Below, piece by piece: positions 40,928 through 49,687 of a stretch of DNA of 64,000 nucleotides. The translations under genes and the position numbers were made by a program. How positions within the stretch are numbered: position 1 is the stretch's first letter; each line of letters starts with the position of its first letter. The notes under the pieces were generated by a model, which saw nothing but the letters and a program-made list of their open reading frames with translations, was not told the DNA's origin and did no database searches. Origin of the DNA: Dyadobacter koreensis (GTDB lineage: Bacteria; Bacteroidota; Bacteroidia; Cytophagales; Spirosomataceae); NCBI RefSeq assembly GCF_900108855.1, contig NZ_FNXY01000010.1:190704-254703 (forward strand), read 5' to 3'.

Positions 40928-43027
40928 ATGCAGTCAACAATGAAAATCATTAAAAAACTTAGCTTGCTTGGACTGCTTTCCTTTGGGAATGTAATGGTTC
41001 AGGCGCAGGATATCAAACATGACTCTGTGAAAGCAGGCGAGTTTGATATGGGGAAGATGTGGACTTTTGATACCCCGCCGGCTGAGTATTTTAAGAAAAC
41101 ATATAATTTCTCCCCTGATGAAAAGTGGTTTGAAAAGGCACGCTTGTCTGCACTGCGATTTGCTACTTATTGCTCTGCCTCATTCGTGTCATCCAATGGA
41201 CTGGTTATGACTAACCACCACTGTGCCCGCGAATCCGGCGTTGCAGTTCAGAAAAAAGGAGAAGATTTTCTCGCAAATGGGTTTTATGCCGCCAAACTCG
41301 GGGATGAGAGAAAAGTGCCGGAACTTTTTGTTGATCAGTTGGTAAAAATTGAAGATATCACCGAACGTATTCAAAAAATTGAAGATCAGGGAGAGTCCAA
41401 TACCGAACGTGTAAAACTTCGGGATCAGGCTTTCGAAACTATAAAAAAAGAATATCAGGCGAAAGACGGCTGGAAAGATTTAGAAGTGGAAACGGTTAGT
41501 TTTTACAGCGGCGGCCGTTATTCGTTGTATGGTTTTAAAAGATATAAGGATGTGCGGGTAGTTTTTATGCCTGAGCTCCAGATGGGTTTTTTCGGAGGTG
41601 ATCCTGATAATTTTACGTATCCGCGCTATAATCTCGACTGCTCATTTTTTCGTGTTTACGATGACAACGGAAAACCTTTGCGAACCGAAAACTATTATAA
41701 ATTCAACACAGATGGTGTTAAAGACGGTGAGCCTGTTTTCGTGGTAGGGAATCCTGGAAGTACAGGACGTTTACGTACAGTGGATGAATTGGAATTTGAC
41801 CGCGATCTTGTAATCCCTTTTACGTTGCAGTTGTTGCGAAACCGTTCGCTTGCTTTGCAGGAATATAACAAAACTGCAAAAAGCGATAGTATTCTAAATG
41901 AAATATTCAGCTATGAAAACAGCTACAAGGCTTATGAAGGAAGATTAGTGGGAATGAAAGATCCTGTGCTTATGGCTCGTAAGCGGGATTTTGAAAAGAA
42001 CTTCAAAAAGGCAGTTCGTGAAAATCCCAAACTGACTTCCAATTACGGCATGTGGGATGATATTTCTGAAAATGTTAGAATTTTGCGTTCGGGGCGTAAC
42101 GATGTGTCCATTATGCAGCCAAATCCACTTTCGCGTGGCGAACTGCTTACTTTTGCACAACAACTTGTTGATTTTGCAACTTTGGCTCAATCAAATCCGG
42201 ATCGTGCAGCGACTTTGAAAGGAACATTAAAAGCTTTTAAACCATCAATACCTTCGTTAGAAGAGGCTTACCTGGCAGCTCATTTTGAAGAAGCGCTAAC
42301 TTTTCTTGGCAAACAGGATGAATATGTGAGAATAGCCTTAGCTGGAAAAACACCAAAAGAAGCAGCCGCTGACGCATTGAAAAATACAAAACTCTCCGAT
42401 GATACCTATGTAAATAAATTGCTGGACGGAGGGGCTGCTGCTATCGCGGCGTCCGAAGATCCATTAATCATACTGGCTATCATTTCACAGCCAAGATTTA
42501 TGACAGCTGCGACAGCTGCGCGCGATGCAAACGCAAGATTAAATGTTGAGCGCAGTAATCTGGGTCGTCTGCTTTATGATGTTTACGGAACCAATATTCC
42601 GCCGGATGCGACATTTTCTTTACGTATCAGTGATGGTGTAGTGAAATCTTTTGAATATAACGGCACAACAGCGCCTGTCAAAACAACCTACTTTGGGATG
42701 TATGATCGTTACGAATCTAATAACGGAGTGTTTCCATGGTCGTTGCCTAAACGTTGGTTAAATCCTCCGTCAGAACTTTTGAAAGCGCCGGTTAACTTCA
42801 TTTCCACAAACGATATTATTGGCGGAAATTCAGGATCGCCTATGATTAATCAAAAACTGGAAGCGGTTGGGTTGATATTTGATGGTAATGTCGAAAGTTT
42901 GCCCGGATATTTCATTTTCGCCCCTGACGCCGGAAACCGGACAGTCTCTGTGCATGCCGGAGGAATGATTGCGGCGATGAAACATATTTACAAAGCAACG
43001 CGTCTGGTTGACGAGTTGACAAAATAA
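40928..43027 (+). CDS. S46-family dipeptidyl peptidase, DPP7-like
   Basis: S46 exopeptidases release dipeptides from oligopeptides in the periplasm. The 699-residue product has a signal peptide (MKIIKKLSLLG..., cut near VQAQ), the catalytic histidine in MTNHHCARES (~98), and the serine Ser635 in GGNSGSPMIN. The residue 18 positions after the serine, which sets P1 preference, is Gly653 (FDGN); DPP11 has Arg there and DPP7 has Gly. This predicts preference for hydrophobic rather than acidic P1. The chosen ATG 40928 could be replaced by ATG 40940, four codons downstream, which gives a cleaner signal peptide. Confidence 0.93.
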   Translation: MQSTMKIIKKLSLLGLLSFGNVMVQAQDIKHDSVKAGEFDMGKMWTFDTPPAEYFKKTYNFSPDEKWFEKARLSALRFATYCSASFVSSNGLVMTNHHCARESGVAVQKKGEDFLANGFYAAKLGDERKVPELFVDQLVKIEDITERIQKIEDQGESNTERVKLRDQAFETIKKEYQAKDGWKDLEVETVSFYSGGRYSLYGFKRYKDVRVVFMPELQMGFFGGDPDNFTYPRYNLDCSFFRVYDDNGKPLRTENYYKFNTDGVKDGEPVFVVGNPGSTGRLRTVDELEFDRDLVIPFTLQLLRNRSLALQEYNKTAKSDSILNEIFSYENSYKAYEGRLVGMKDPVLMARKRDFEKNFKKAVRENPKLTSNYGMWDDISENVRILRSGRNDVSIMQPNPLSRGELLTFAQQLVDFATLAQSNPDRAATLKGTLKAFKPSIPSLEEAYLAAHFEEALTFLGKQDEYVRIALAGKTPKEAAADALKNTKLSDDTYVNKLLDGGAAAIAASEDPLIILAIISQPRFMTAATAARDANARLNVERSNLGRLLYDVYGTNIPPDATFSLRISDGVVKSFEYNGTTAPVKTTYFGMYDRYESNNGVFPWSLPKRWLNPPSELLKAPVNFISTNDIIGGNSGSPMINQKLEAVGLIFDGNVESLPGYFIFAPDAGNRTVSVHAGGMIAAMKHIYKATRLVDELTK

Positions 43028-43033
43028 ACTACA

Positions 43034-43074
43034 TTCAGGTTTTACAGCGGTTTAAAACTGTTGTAAAACCTGAA
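43034..43074. terminator. inverted repeat between the S46 peptidase gene and tdk
   Basis: A perfect 13-bp stem TTCAGGTTTTACA/TGTAAAACCTGAA (43034-43046 and 43062-43074) lies between two convergent stop codons. The T runs after it are short in both directions, so it is a probable but not ideal terminator. Confidence 0.7.
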
Positions 43075-43076
43075 TT

Positions 43077-43679
43077 TCAACATGGCTGATCGTAAGCCTC
43101 TTCTCCCAAATTAAAACATCTGCGGCATCTTGCTTCGTAAAGATCCGTTTCTCCTAAAAGTACCTTCTCATTTGAAGACGAGAGCCGGTAAGAATGCGAA
43201 GCGACTTCTCCGCAGACCATACAAATTGCATGGACTTTGGTCACATATTCTGCGAGCGCCATCAGTTGAGGCATACATCCAAAAGGCTTACCCAGATAAT
43301 CCATATCAAGGCCGGCGATGATCACGCGCTTTCCGGCATTCGCCAGCGTGTCACACACAGAGACAATTGATTCGTCAAAAAACTGCGCCTCGTCCAAACC
43401 GATCACTTCCGCATTTCCTGCCATTGAAATGATCTCCGACGATAAATTTACAGGCATCGCTTCAACGGAATTCTCATTGTGCGAAACAATGTTCTCCATA
43501 TGATATCGTTTATCCAGAGCAGGTTTAAAGATCTTTATTCTTTGGCGGGCAATTTTGGCGCGGTTGAGCCTGCGAATTAATTCTTCGGTTTTTCCGGAGA
43601 ACATGGATCCGCAAATAACCTCAATCCATCCGGTACGAGGGTATTGGTGGTGTCTTGTATGAGAAGGCTCAATAAACAT
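43077..43679 (-). CDS. tdk: thymidine kinase
   Basis: Tdk phosphorylates thymidine in the salvage pathway. The 200-residue product has the P-loop GSMFSGKTEELIRRL, the Walker B IGLDEAQFF with catalytic Glu, the lasso segment, and four zinc cysteines in CMVCG and CRRC. The frame is open further upstream to an ATG at 43814, but that would add 45 atypical residues and overlap the divergent gene at 43795. The ATG at 43679 gives the family length. Confidence 0.95.
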   Translation of the reverse strand: MFIEPSHTRHHQYPRTGWIEVICGSMFSGKTEELIRRLNRAKIARQRIKIFKPALDKRYHMENIVSHNENSVEAMPVNLSSEIISMAGNAEVIGLDEAQFFDESIVSVCDTLANAGKRVIIAGLDMDYLGKPFGCMPQLMALAEYVTKVHAICMVCGEVASHSYRLSSSNEKVLLGETDLYEARCRRCFNLGEEAYDQPC

Positions 43680-43794
43680 GATAGCCGTGAAATAAGTTGA
43701 ATCTGGAATCGACTGCCCGAACAGCCATTTTTTAATTATCTTTACAAAACAAACACATTTTTTAAACACTCTTGTTACAAAGCTCTTATTCGTT

Positions 43795-44931
43795 ATGCCG
43801 AATAGTTTGAACACAAATGCACTTAACCAATATGCAGCGCGATTTACGGCTACTGTCCTAAATGAAGCGTATCGTAACCAAGCTGTTATAAAAGGGGCTG
43901 AATTACTTAAACTTACACCTGTTCGTCAGGTAAATCTGGGTATTCTGAACCGTTTGTTTGACCAATGGAAAAATACAGCGCTGGCTTTTAGAAGCATATA
44001 TTTTGATTTTGAAAGTGAAGACGTGAAAACGGCTCTTCAAAGTTTCATGAATACGGTTTCTCAGAATATTGCTGTTAAACGCAATGATCTGGAACCGCTT
44101 TTCATCGAGTCGGTCAAAGATACGATTACACTTTTATACGCGCCTGAAAGTTATTTCGAAGAGAAACTCAGAGCAATGCCAGAGTCTACCTTTACAGCTG
44201 ATAATGCGCAGCAGTTGATTAAATATACCCAAATTCATAACGGTATCGCCAAGGCTTTGTCACAGCGTCTGGAAGACAGCAGCTCTGATTCGGTGTATAT
44301 GACGCAGGTCATCGGTTGGTTATATGAAATAAAAGGTAATACCGAATTGCTGGATGACATAACTCCATTTGTCAGCCAGTTCTCTGAAATACTGCCTTTG
44401 GATTCTTCCGAGCTGCTTCCTGCGACGCCGGCTTCAAGTTTTTCGTCACAAACAACGCTTAAAAACGAACCAAAATCTTTTTTTGATTCTGCTTTTTCTG
44501 AAATTGATCCGAAGAAACCAGTATCTATTCCGGTAGCACCGTCGGTACCGCAGCGCGCAGAACCTGGATTGGCAATTCTTTCTGAAATAGTTTCAAAAAC
44601 AAATTCTACGGAAAGGGATTCTTTGAACAATCGCTTTAAGGTTGAAGTGCCCAAATCGTCTGAGGAAAACCGGTACGGAAATGTTCAGGTGAAAGTTGAA
44701 AATATTGCCGGTTCTATTCCTTTGGGACAACGTTTTATGTTTGTCAACCAGTTGTTCAGTAAAAATGCCGAGCATTTTGATAAGGCAATTTATGAGCTTG
44801 ATCTGGTAAAAAGCTATGAAGAAGCCGAAAATCTGATCTGGCATCGCTATGCATCGAAGTATGCCTGGGACGTGAACGGAGAAGCGGTTCAGGCGTTACT
44901 TGCTATTGTCAAACGCAAATTCAGTTCGTGA
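43795..44931 (+). CDS. conserved-looking protein of unknown function
   Basis: I do not recognise the family. The 378-residue product has no signal peptide or membrane helix. Residues ~1-205 are predicted largely helical (LNRLFDQWKNTALAFRSIYF, DNAQQLIKYTQIHNGIAKAL), a Ser/Pro/Lys-rich linker spans ~205-285, and a second folded segment spans ~290-378 (IPLGQRFMFVNQLFSKNAEH, YEEAENLIWHRYASKYAWDV). It is divergent from tdk and 35 bases upstream of an outer-membrane barrel gene. Confidence 0.75.
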   Translation: MPNSLNTNALNQYAARFTATVLNEAYRNQAVIKGAELLKLTPVRQVNLGILNRLFDQWKNTALAFRSIYFDFESEDVKTALQSFMNTVSQNIAVKRNDLEPLFIESVKDTITLLYAPESYFEEKLRAMPESTFTADNAQQLIKYTQIHNGIAKALSQRLEDSSSDSVYMTQVIGWLYEIKGNTELLDDITPFVSQFSEILPLDSSELLPATPASSFSSQTTLKNEPKSFFDSAFSEIDPKKPVSIPVAPSVPQRAEPGLAILSEIVSKTNSTERDSLNNRFKVEVPKSSEENRYGNVQVKVENIAGSIPLGQRFMFVNQLFSKNAEHFDKAIYELDLVKSYEEAENLIWHRYASKYAWDVNGEAVQALLAIVKRKFSS

Positions 44932-44966
44932 GAAAAGTTTAATAAATAATTTTACTGGCGTGTTAA

Positions 44967-45848
44967 ATGAAAGAGCAATCTGGACATTTATCTCGACAGA
45001 AAAACTTCCTTCGATCTTTCGTTATCTTTCTGATATTATCAACGAAGAGCTTCGCCGACGGGTCTCCATTTCCCGTCGGTGCGAGATCTTGGGGACTGGC
45101 AAATGCCACAATTGCGCGTTCTGATTACTATTCAATCGGAAATAACGTCGCGGGTCTTGGTGGAATAAAAACCGCAGCAATCTTTTCCACCTATAATTCT
45201 CATTTTAATTTTGAGGGTATTAGTACTTTGGGTGTCGGTGCTGTTATGCCTTTATCAGAAGATCTTGGAATAGGATTATCGATCCGGCGATTTGGGGATA
45301 ACGTTTATAATCAGATAGCTGTGGGTGCAGGAGCCGGGCATCATATTGGAAGATTTAGTCTTGGACTCAAACTCAATTATCTTCAGACGGCTATTAGTTC
45401 ATCCGCAATTATTTTCAGTAAAAAAGCACTTGTCTTAGAATTTGGCGGGATCGTAATGATATCGTCAAAATTATATTTTGGCGCGCACATGTATAATGTT
45501 ACGCAGTCGTCTTATTCGGATAATTTAAGAGAAAGAGTTGATACTTCTTTAAGGACTGGATTTTTGTACAAACCTTCCAAAACTGTTGAGTTGAGTGCAG
45601 AAATAGAAAAGGTTACAGATAATCCTATGACTTTAAGAATTGGTCTCGAATATGAAATTGTTAGAAATTTTTTTGTCCGTACAGGAATAAATTCAAAACC
45701 TCAGACAAACCATTTTGGAATAGGCTTTAAGGTCAGTCAGTTTCATTTGAATTACGCGATGCATACACATCCGCAATTGGGATGGTCACATCATTTTTCT
45801 ATTTGCTATGTATTTTTCGGCAATAAGAATACTGCAATAAAAAATTGA
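44967..45848 (+). CDS. predicted outer-membrane beta-barrel protein (PorV/FadL-like)
   Basis: The 293-residue product has a signal peptide (cut near SFADG, residue ~32), then the motif GARSWGLANATIARSDYYSI, which resembles the N terminus of the PorV/PorQ/OmpP1 group of Bacteroidota barrels. The rest is alternating hydrophobic strands (LGIGLSIRRFGDNVYNQIA, FFVRTGINSKPQTNHFGIGF) and ends in an aromatic strand. The short length fits a 12-14 strand barrel. The specific family is inference. It may be co-transcribed with the preceding gene. Confidence 0.75.
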   Translation: MKEQSGHLSRQKNFLRSFVIFLILSTKSFADGSPFPVGARSWGLANATIARSDYYSIGNNVAGLGGIKTAAIFSTYNSHFNFEGISTLGVGAVMPLSEDLGIGLSIRRFGDNVYNQIAVGAGAGHHIGRFSLGLKLNYLQTAISSSAIIFSKKALVLEFGGIVMISSKLYFGAHMYNVTQSSYSDNLRERVDTSLRTGFLYKPSKTVELSAEIEKVTDNPMTLRIGLEYEIVRNFFVRTGINSKPQTNHFGIGFKVSQFHLNYAMHTHPQLGWSHHFSICYVFFGNKNTAIKN

Positions 45849-45907
45849 GCTCAATATAAAATTTATTAATATTTTATATATTTAGGCAACCGCTCAACTT
45901 TAGTCAA

Positions 45908-46678
45908 ATGAATATAACGATATTAAGTCTGATGATTTCACTTTTTGGAATTGGTTGTAGCGAATGTGTCAATGAACGGCCAATGGAAAATTTAAACGGA
46001 TTTGAGGAAGACATTAACATAGAAGAAATTAAAGAAGCTTTTCTGAAATTATCATCTGCTGAAGTAGAGAGTGATGAGAATATTTCTAAAAAAGGGAATC
46101 TGCGAGAGTCAACAATCCACTGGAAGGATGCCGTTCTATATCCTGACCAAAATATAATTCGGATTCCATTTTCTTCCAAAACTAGTCATTTCACTTTCAT
46201 GGACGATAGTTCAGCAATAAGCTATGATAATGCCTCTATTTTCATCATTTCTAGAAAAAACGGGTTATATGTATTTGAAATAATGACAAAAATACCTGAC
46301 TTGGTTTATCTTCGCAGCACTCAGGAAATTCCTGATTTTTCAGGAAAATTAATTTTCGAAGACATCAATGGTCAATTTTTAAAAGGATTTACAGTAAGCA
46401 AGGGCAAAGTTGATGGTGCTATCGTCAAATTATCCGGGAGAGCTTCAATTAAAGGAGGGTTAATTGTCAATTGGTATGCAGGAAGAGATCATAGAGATCT
46501 TGATTCAAAAACTGTTCCAGTACAAACAGAATATTTTGACATGAAACACTCCGATTGCCCATATCAGATCGACGATTTTTATACGTCCATAGGAGAATAC
46601 AGGCCTGCTAATAAATGGAGATACGTTTTCCCTGAAGTAAAGAGAAGTTGGAAAATATTGCCTCCCTCTGCTTACTAA
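45908..46678 (+). CDS. putative lipoprotein of unknown function
   Basis: The 256-residue product has a short hydrophobic N terminus with a lipobox-like FGIGC (Cys17) and a second Cys soon after. I do not recognise the mature domain, which looks beta-rich (YDNASIFIISRKNGLYVFEI) with an acidic N-terminal linker. It follows the barrel gene by 59 A/T-rich bases. It is convergent with the HMG-CoA-lyase-like gene only 20 bases away, with no visible hairpin between them. The gene looks more A/T-rich than its neighbours. Confidence 0.7.
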   Translation: MNITILSLMISLFGIGCSECVNERPMENLNGFEEDINIEEIKEAFLKLSSAEVESDENISKKGNLRESTIHWKDAVLYPDQNIIRIPFSSKTSHFTFMDDSSAISYDNASIFIISRKNGLYVFEIMTKIPDLVYLRSTQEIPDFSGKLIFEDINGQFLKGFTVSKGKVDGAIVKLSGRASIKGGLIVNWYAGRDHRDLDSKTVPVQTEYFDMKHSDCPYQIDDFYTSIGEYRPANKWRYVFPEVKRSWKILPPSAY

Positions 46679-46698
46679 TATAATCTACGTTGACAGAC

Positions 46699-47550
46699 TC
46701 ACCGAATCAAGTGTAAGAACATTTCTCTGGCGTCGCTGAGCGCTTTTAAATTTAATAAGGCATACTCGTTTTTCTCTGTTGTATAGTCAATTAATTTTTC
46801 CATCGGCATATTTCCAACCAAATCATCCTGCGCCAGAGGACAACCTCCATATCCTAACATCGCACCGTCGAATCGCCGGCAACCTGCATCATACGCCATG
46901 TCAATTTTAGCTTTCCATTCCTCAGGTTTGGTATGAAAATGTGCGCCGAATTCCAGATCAGGATGGGTAGGAATTAGATGTTTGAAAAGCGATTTAATGT
47001 CATCAGTCTTTGCCAAACCGACAGTATCAGATAACGAAAATATTTTCACACCGTATTCGGAGATTTTTTTTACCCAATGCAAAACAATATCCGGGTTCCA
47101 CAGATCACCATAAGGATTACCAAATCCCATTGAAATATAGATAACCAGTTTCTTATTATTTTTTATGCATAAGGACTGAATCGCATCGACGCGCTGCAAA
47201 GATTCTTCTACGGATGAGTTCGTATTTCTCAACTGAAAAGTTTCAGAAATAGAAAATGGATAACCGAGATAAGTGATTTGCTCAAAAGCGCAAGCCTCCA
47301 TAGCGCCGCGTTCATTGGCAACGATCGCCAACAATTTAGTCGAAGTTGTAGAAAGGTCAAGTTTTGGAATGATGGCTGCGGTATCGCTGACCTGAGGCAT
47401 CGCCTTTGCGGAAACGAAACTGCCAAAATCCAGCGTGTCAAAACCGACCTGAAGAAGTTTGTTCAGGTACTCAATTTTTTTTTTAGTAGGGATAAAAGGA
47501 TGATGGCCTTGCCAGGCATCGCGAGGACATTCGATGAGTTTCATAGGCAA
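46699..47550 (-). CDS. hydroxymethylglutaryl-CoA lyase-like protein
   Basis: HMG-CoA lyases cleave HMG-CoA to acetyl-CoA and acetoacetate, late in leucine breakdown. The 283-residue product has the HMGL/DRE-TIM signatures: ECPRDAWQ (usually GPRDGLQ) with the catalytic Arg-Asp, FGSFVSAKAMPQVSD, the metal ligands in GAHFHTKPEEW, and the cysteine loop GYGGCPLAQDDLVGN. All key residues are present, although the Arg-Asp and Cys loops differ from the strict consensus. No leucine-pathway genes are nearby, so the exact substrate is uncertain. Confidence 0.85.
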   Translation of the reverse strand: MPMKLIECPRDAWQGHHPFIPTKKKIEYLNKLLQVGFDTLDFGSFVSAKAMPQVSDTAAIIPKLDLSTTSTKLLAIVANERGAMEACAFEQITYLGYPFSISETFQLRNTNSSVEESLQRVDAIQSLCIKNNKKLVIYISMGFGNPYGDLWNPDIVLHWVKKISEYGVKIFSLSDTVGLAKTDDIKSLFKHLIPTHPDLEFGAHFHTKPEEWKAKIDMAYDAGCRRFDGAMLGYGGCPLAQDDLVGNMPMEKLIDYTTEKNEYALLNLKALSDAREMFLHLIR

Positions 47551-47578
47551 TTGGATTACAAAATGCTATGAGATAATT

Positions 47579-47626
47579 AAAAGGTTTTACCGGCTATTTA
47601 TGCCAAACGATCCGGTAAAACCTTTT
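47579..47626 (-). terminator. terminator of the nucleotide-sugar epimerase gene
   Basis: A perfect 15-bp stem AAAAGGTTTTACCGG/CCGGTAAAACCTTTT (47579-47593 and 47612-47626) with an 18-base loop starts 5 bases past the epimerase stop on the minus strand and is followed there by AATTA. It separates this gene from the HMG-CoA-lyase-like gene downstream. Confidence 0.8.
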
Positions 47627-47631
47627 TAATT

Positions 47632-48693
47632 TTATTTCAAAATCGGAGCTAAATCTTTTTCGTTTTCAGCAAGCCAGGCAGTAATATCTTCAACAATCTG
47701 GCGGATACCAATTTTTGGTTCCCAGCCAGTCATTGCCGTCACTTTCGTGTTGTCTGTCAAATATAGACGTATATCAGCCGTACGTGTTTCCGGAACCACT
47801 TTGATAGGGATAGTTTTCCCAGTTACTTCCTGACATATTTTTGTCAATTCCTGCAACGAAGCGCTGCTTTGCAAACCGCCACCTGCATTCAGGATTTCAC
47901 CGTTCACTTTATCGAGATTGTGAAGTTGCCAGTCAATCAAACGATAAAGATCTGCAACGTGGAGCATATCACGCATTTGTTTTCCTGTTCCGCCGTATCC
48001 GAAATAGCCTAATTGCTGCTCGAAATAATGTTTGGCAATCCAGAGTACCATCACGCCCTGATCAACTTTGCCCATTTGCCATGGACCTGTGATCACGCCG
48101 CAACGGTTAATTACAGTGCGCAAATTGTAAAACTCATTATATTCCTGAATGATTAATTCAGAAGCAAGCTTGGTTGTTCCGTAAAGGGAACGTGCGCCGT
48201 TCAACGGAAAATCTTCTGCAATTCCTTTGGAAGACACTCCTGGAACCGGTTGATCATCAGCTAAAGAAAATCGCGTTTCTTCTTCAACAAAATTTAACGT
48301 TTCAATCGTTTTTATAGGATAAACACGGCTTGTCGAAAGGAAAATAAAACCAGCTTTATGCTTCAAAGCATAGTTCAGGCAGTTTACAGTCCCGACAAGA
48401 TTGGTGTTGATCAGATAATCTGGTGTTCCATCCAGGCCTGCCAGTACCGACGGTTCTGCCGAAGCTTCGATAACTGTATCCACGGCTGGAAATGCATCGA
48501 AATCTTCTTTATTTCTGATATCACCATGAACGAACTCAACACCTGCTTCCTTTAACCGGCTCAGATTCAATTCGGAACCACGACGTTTCAAGTTGTCTAA
48601 TGCGAAAATCTGATAATCAGGATAGTTTAATTTTAGGGATATCGCCAGTGCCGATCCAACAAATCCGGCCCCACCGGTAATAAGTATTTTCAT
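47632..48693 (-). CDS. NAD-dependent epimerase, CDP-paratose 2-epimerase-like
   Basis: The 353-residue product is an extended short-chain dehydrogenase: GGAGFVGSALA (7-17) for NAD, STSRVYP with the catalytic Ser/Thr (~120-126), and Y171-x3-K175 in LYGTTKLASEL. The segment DFPLNGARSLYGTTKLASEL closely resembles CDP-paratose/tyvelose epimerases (RfbE). Such enzymes make dideoxy sugars for surface polysaccharide. No other lipopolysaccharide gene is adjacent, so this isolated copy may have another nucleotide-sugar substrate. Confidence 0.85.
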   Translation of the reverse strand: MKILITGGAGFVGSALAISLKLNYPDYQIFALDNLKRRGSELNLSRLKEAGVEFVHGDIRNKEDFDAFPAVDTVIEASAEPSVLAGLDGTPDYLINTNLVGTVNCLNYALKHKAGFIFLSTSRVYPIKTIETLNFVEEETRFSLADDQPVPGVSSKGIAEDFPLNGARSLYGTTKLASELIIQEYNEFYNLRTVINRCGVITGPWQMGKVDQGVMVLWIAKHYFEQQLGYFGYGGTGKQMRDMLHVADLYRLIDWQLHNLDKVNGEILNAGGGLQSSASLQELTKICQEVTGKTIPIKVVPETRTADIRLYLTDNTKVTAMTGWEPKIGIRQIVEDITAWLAENEKDLAPILK

Positions 48694-48838
48694 GAATAAT
48701 ATGAGTATATGAAAGATTGAGTGAATGTGTGCTCTCTTCGAACTTCAAAGTTAGGATCATTCGGCAAATTTGAAGGGATAAGTTGCTGTTTTTTATGTAA
48801 CGGTGCACAAACAACCAATCACACACTTTAATTAGAAA

Positions 48839-48878
48839 TAAAATTGGTAAGTATAAAGTAAGTAACTAAAATTGGTAA
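48839..48878 (+). repeat. direct repeat upstream of the TonB-receptor operon
   Basis: The 12-mer TAAAATTGGTAA occurs at 48839-48850 and 48867-48878, 28 bases start to start. Between them GTAAGTA occurs twice (48847-48853 and 48858-48864). The second repeat runs into TAACTTTA, a one-mismatch -7 element. It lies 75-114 bases before the first operon gene, a typical place for an activator site. Confidence 0.5.
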
Positions 48879-48952
48879 CTTTAAGACATAGTAGATTCTT
48901 TGCCACGAAAGCTTGTAATTGTTCGTACAGAGTTTAAATTCCTGAGCCACAT

Positions 48953-49687
48953 ATGAGATTTTTTACGCCCTGCATTTTCTTTATTTTGAGTGTTATGGGC
49001 GATTGTGTCGCGCAGCTCTCCGATGCGAAAGCCATTACTTCTGAAAATGTCCCTTCCTATCCGTTATCACTTTATAAAGCTGCAACAGTCGACGCGCAGA
49101 ATCTTTACAACGGGCGGCTCTATTACATTTATGATTCCCAAGAGGAAGAATTTCAGTTTTTTGACAGTCGTAAACTGGTAAAAGGTACCGTTTATTACGA
49201 CGGGCAGCGTTACGAAGATATTCCTATGATGTATGATATTGTCAGGGATGAATTAATTATAACGCATGCAAATGGTTATGAAAATATCCTGCTCCAATCT
49301 CCAAAAGTCAAATACTTCTCAGTTCACGATCATAATTTCAAACGTTTCGAGTCAGGTCAGGGAATTAATGCTGATATGAAAACCGGGTTTTACGATCAGG
49401 TTTATATGGGAAAAACCAAAATACTCGTGCGGCGAACAAAGCAGCGGCAGGAAAAAATTGTAGAGAAAAAGGTGATCGCACTGTTTCCGGATAAGAATTT
49501 TTTCTACGTCTTTAAAGATGGAAAGTATCACTCGGTACATTCTAAGAAGTCATTGTTCGCGCTTTTCCCGGAACAGAAAAGGGAATTGCGAAAAGAATTG
49601 CGTGAACAGAAAAACAAATTCCGTAAGAATCGTGAAAAGGCTATTGTCGCTATGGTCGCCCGTTATGATGAACTAACTAAACCATGA
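48953..49687 (+). CDS. exported protein of unknown function, first gene of surface operon
   Basis: The 244-residue product has a signal peptide (cut near CVAQ, residue ~20). The mature part begins with a beta-rich domain (NLYNGRLYYIYDSQEEEFQF, GTVYYDGQRYEDIPMMYDIV, ELIITHANGYENILL). The C terminus (about 190-244) is a basic amphipathic helix (KRELRKELREQKNKFRKNRE). I do not recognise a named family. Its stop overlaps the ATG of the TonB receptor by four bases (ATGA), so the two are translationally coupled. Confidence 0.8.
   Translation: MRFFTPCIFFILSVMGDCVAQLSDAKAITSENVPSYPLSLYKAATVDAQNLYNGRLYYIYDSQEEEFQFFDSRKLVKGTVYYDGQRYEDIPMMYDIVRDELIITHANGYENILLQSPKVKYFSVHDHNFKRFESGQGINADMKTGFYDQVYMGKTKILVRRTKQRQEKIVEKKVIALFPDKNFFYVFKDGKYHSVHSKKSLFALFPEQKRELRKELREQKNKFRKNREKAIVAMVARYDELTKP

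Noticed and set aside
43680..43814. Upstream extension of thymidine kinase
   Set aside because: It would add 45 residues with no similarity to the family and overlap the divergent gene; the ATG at 43679 gives normal length.
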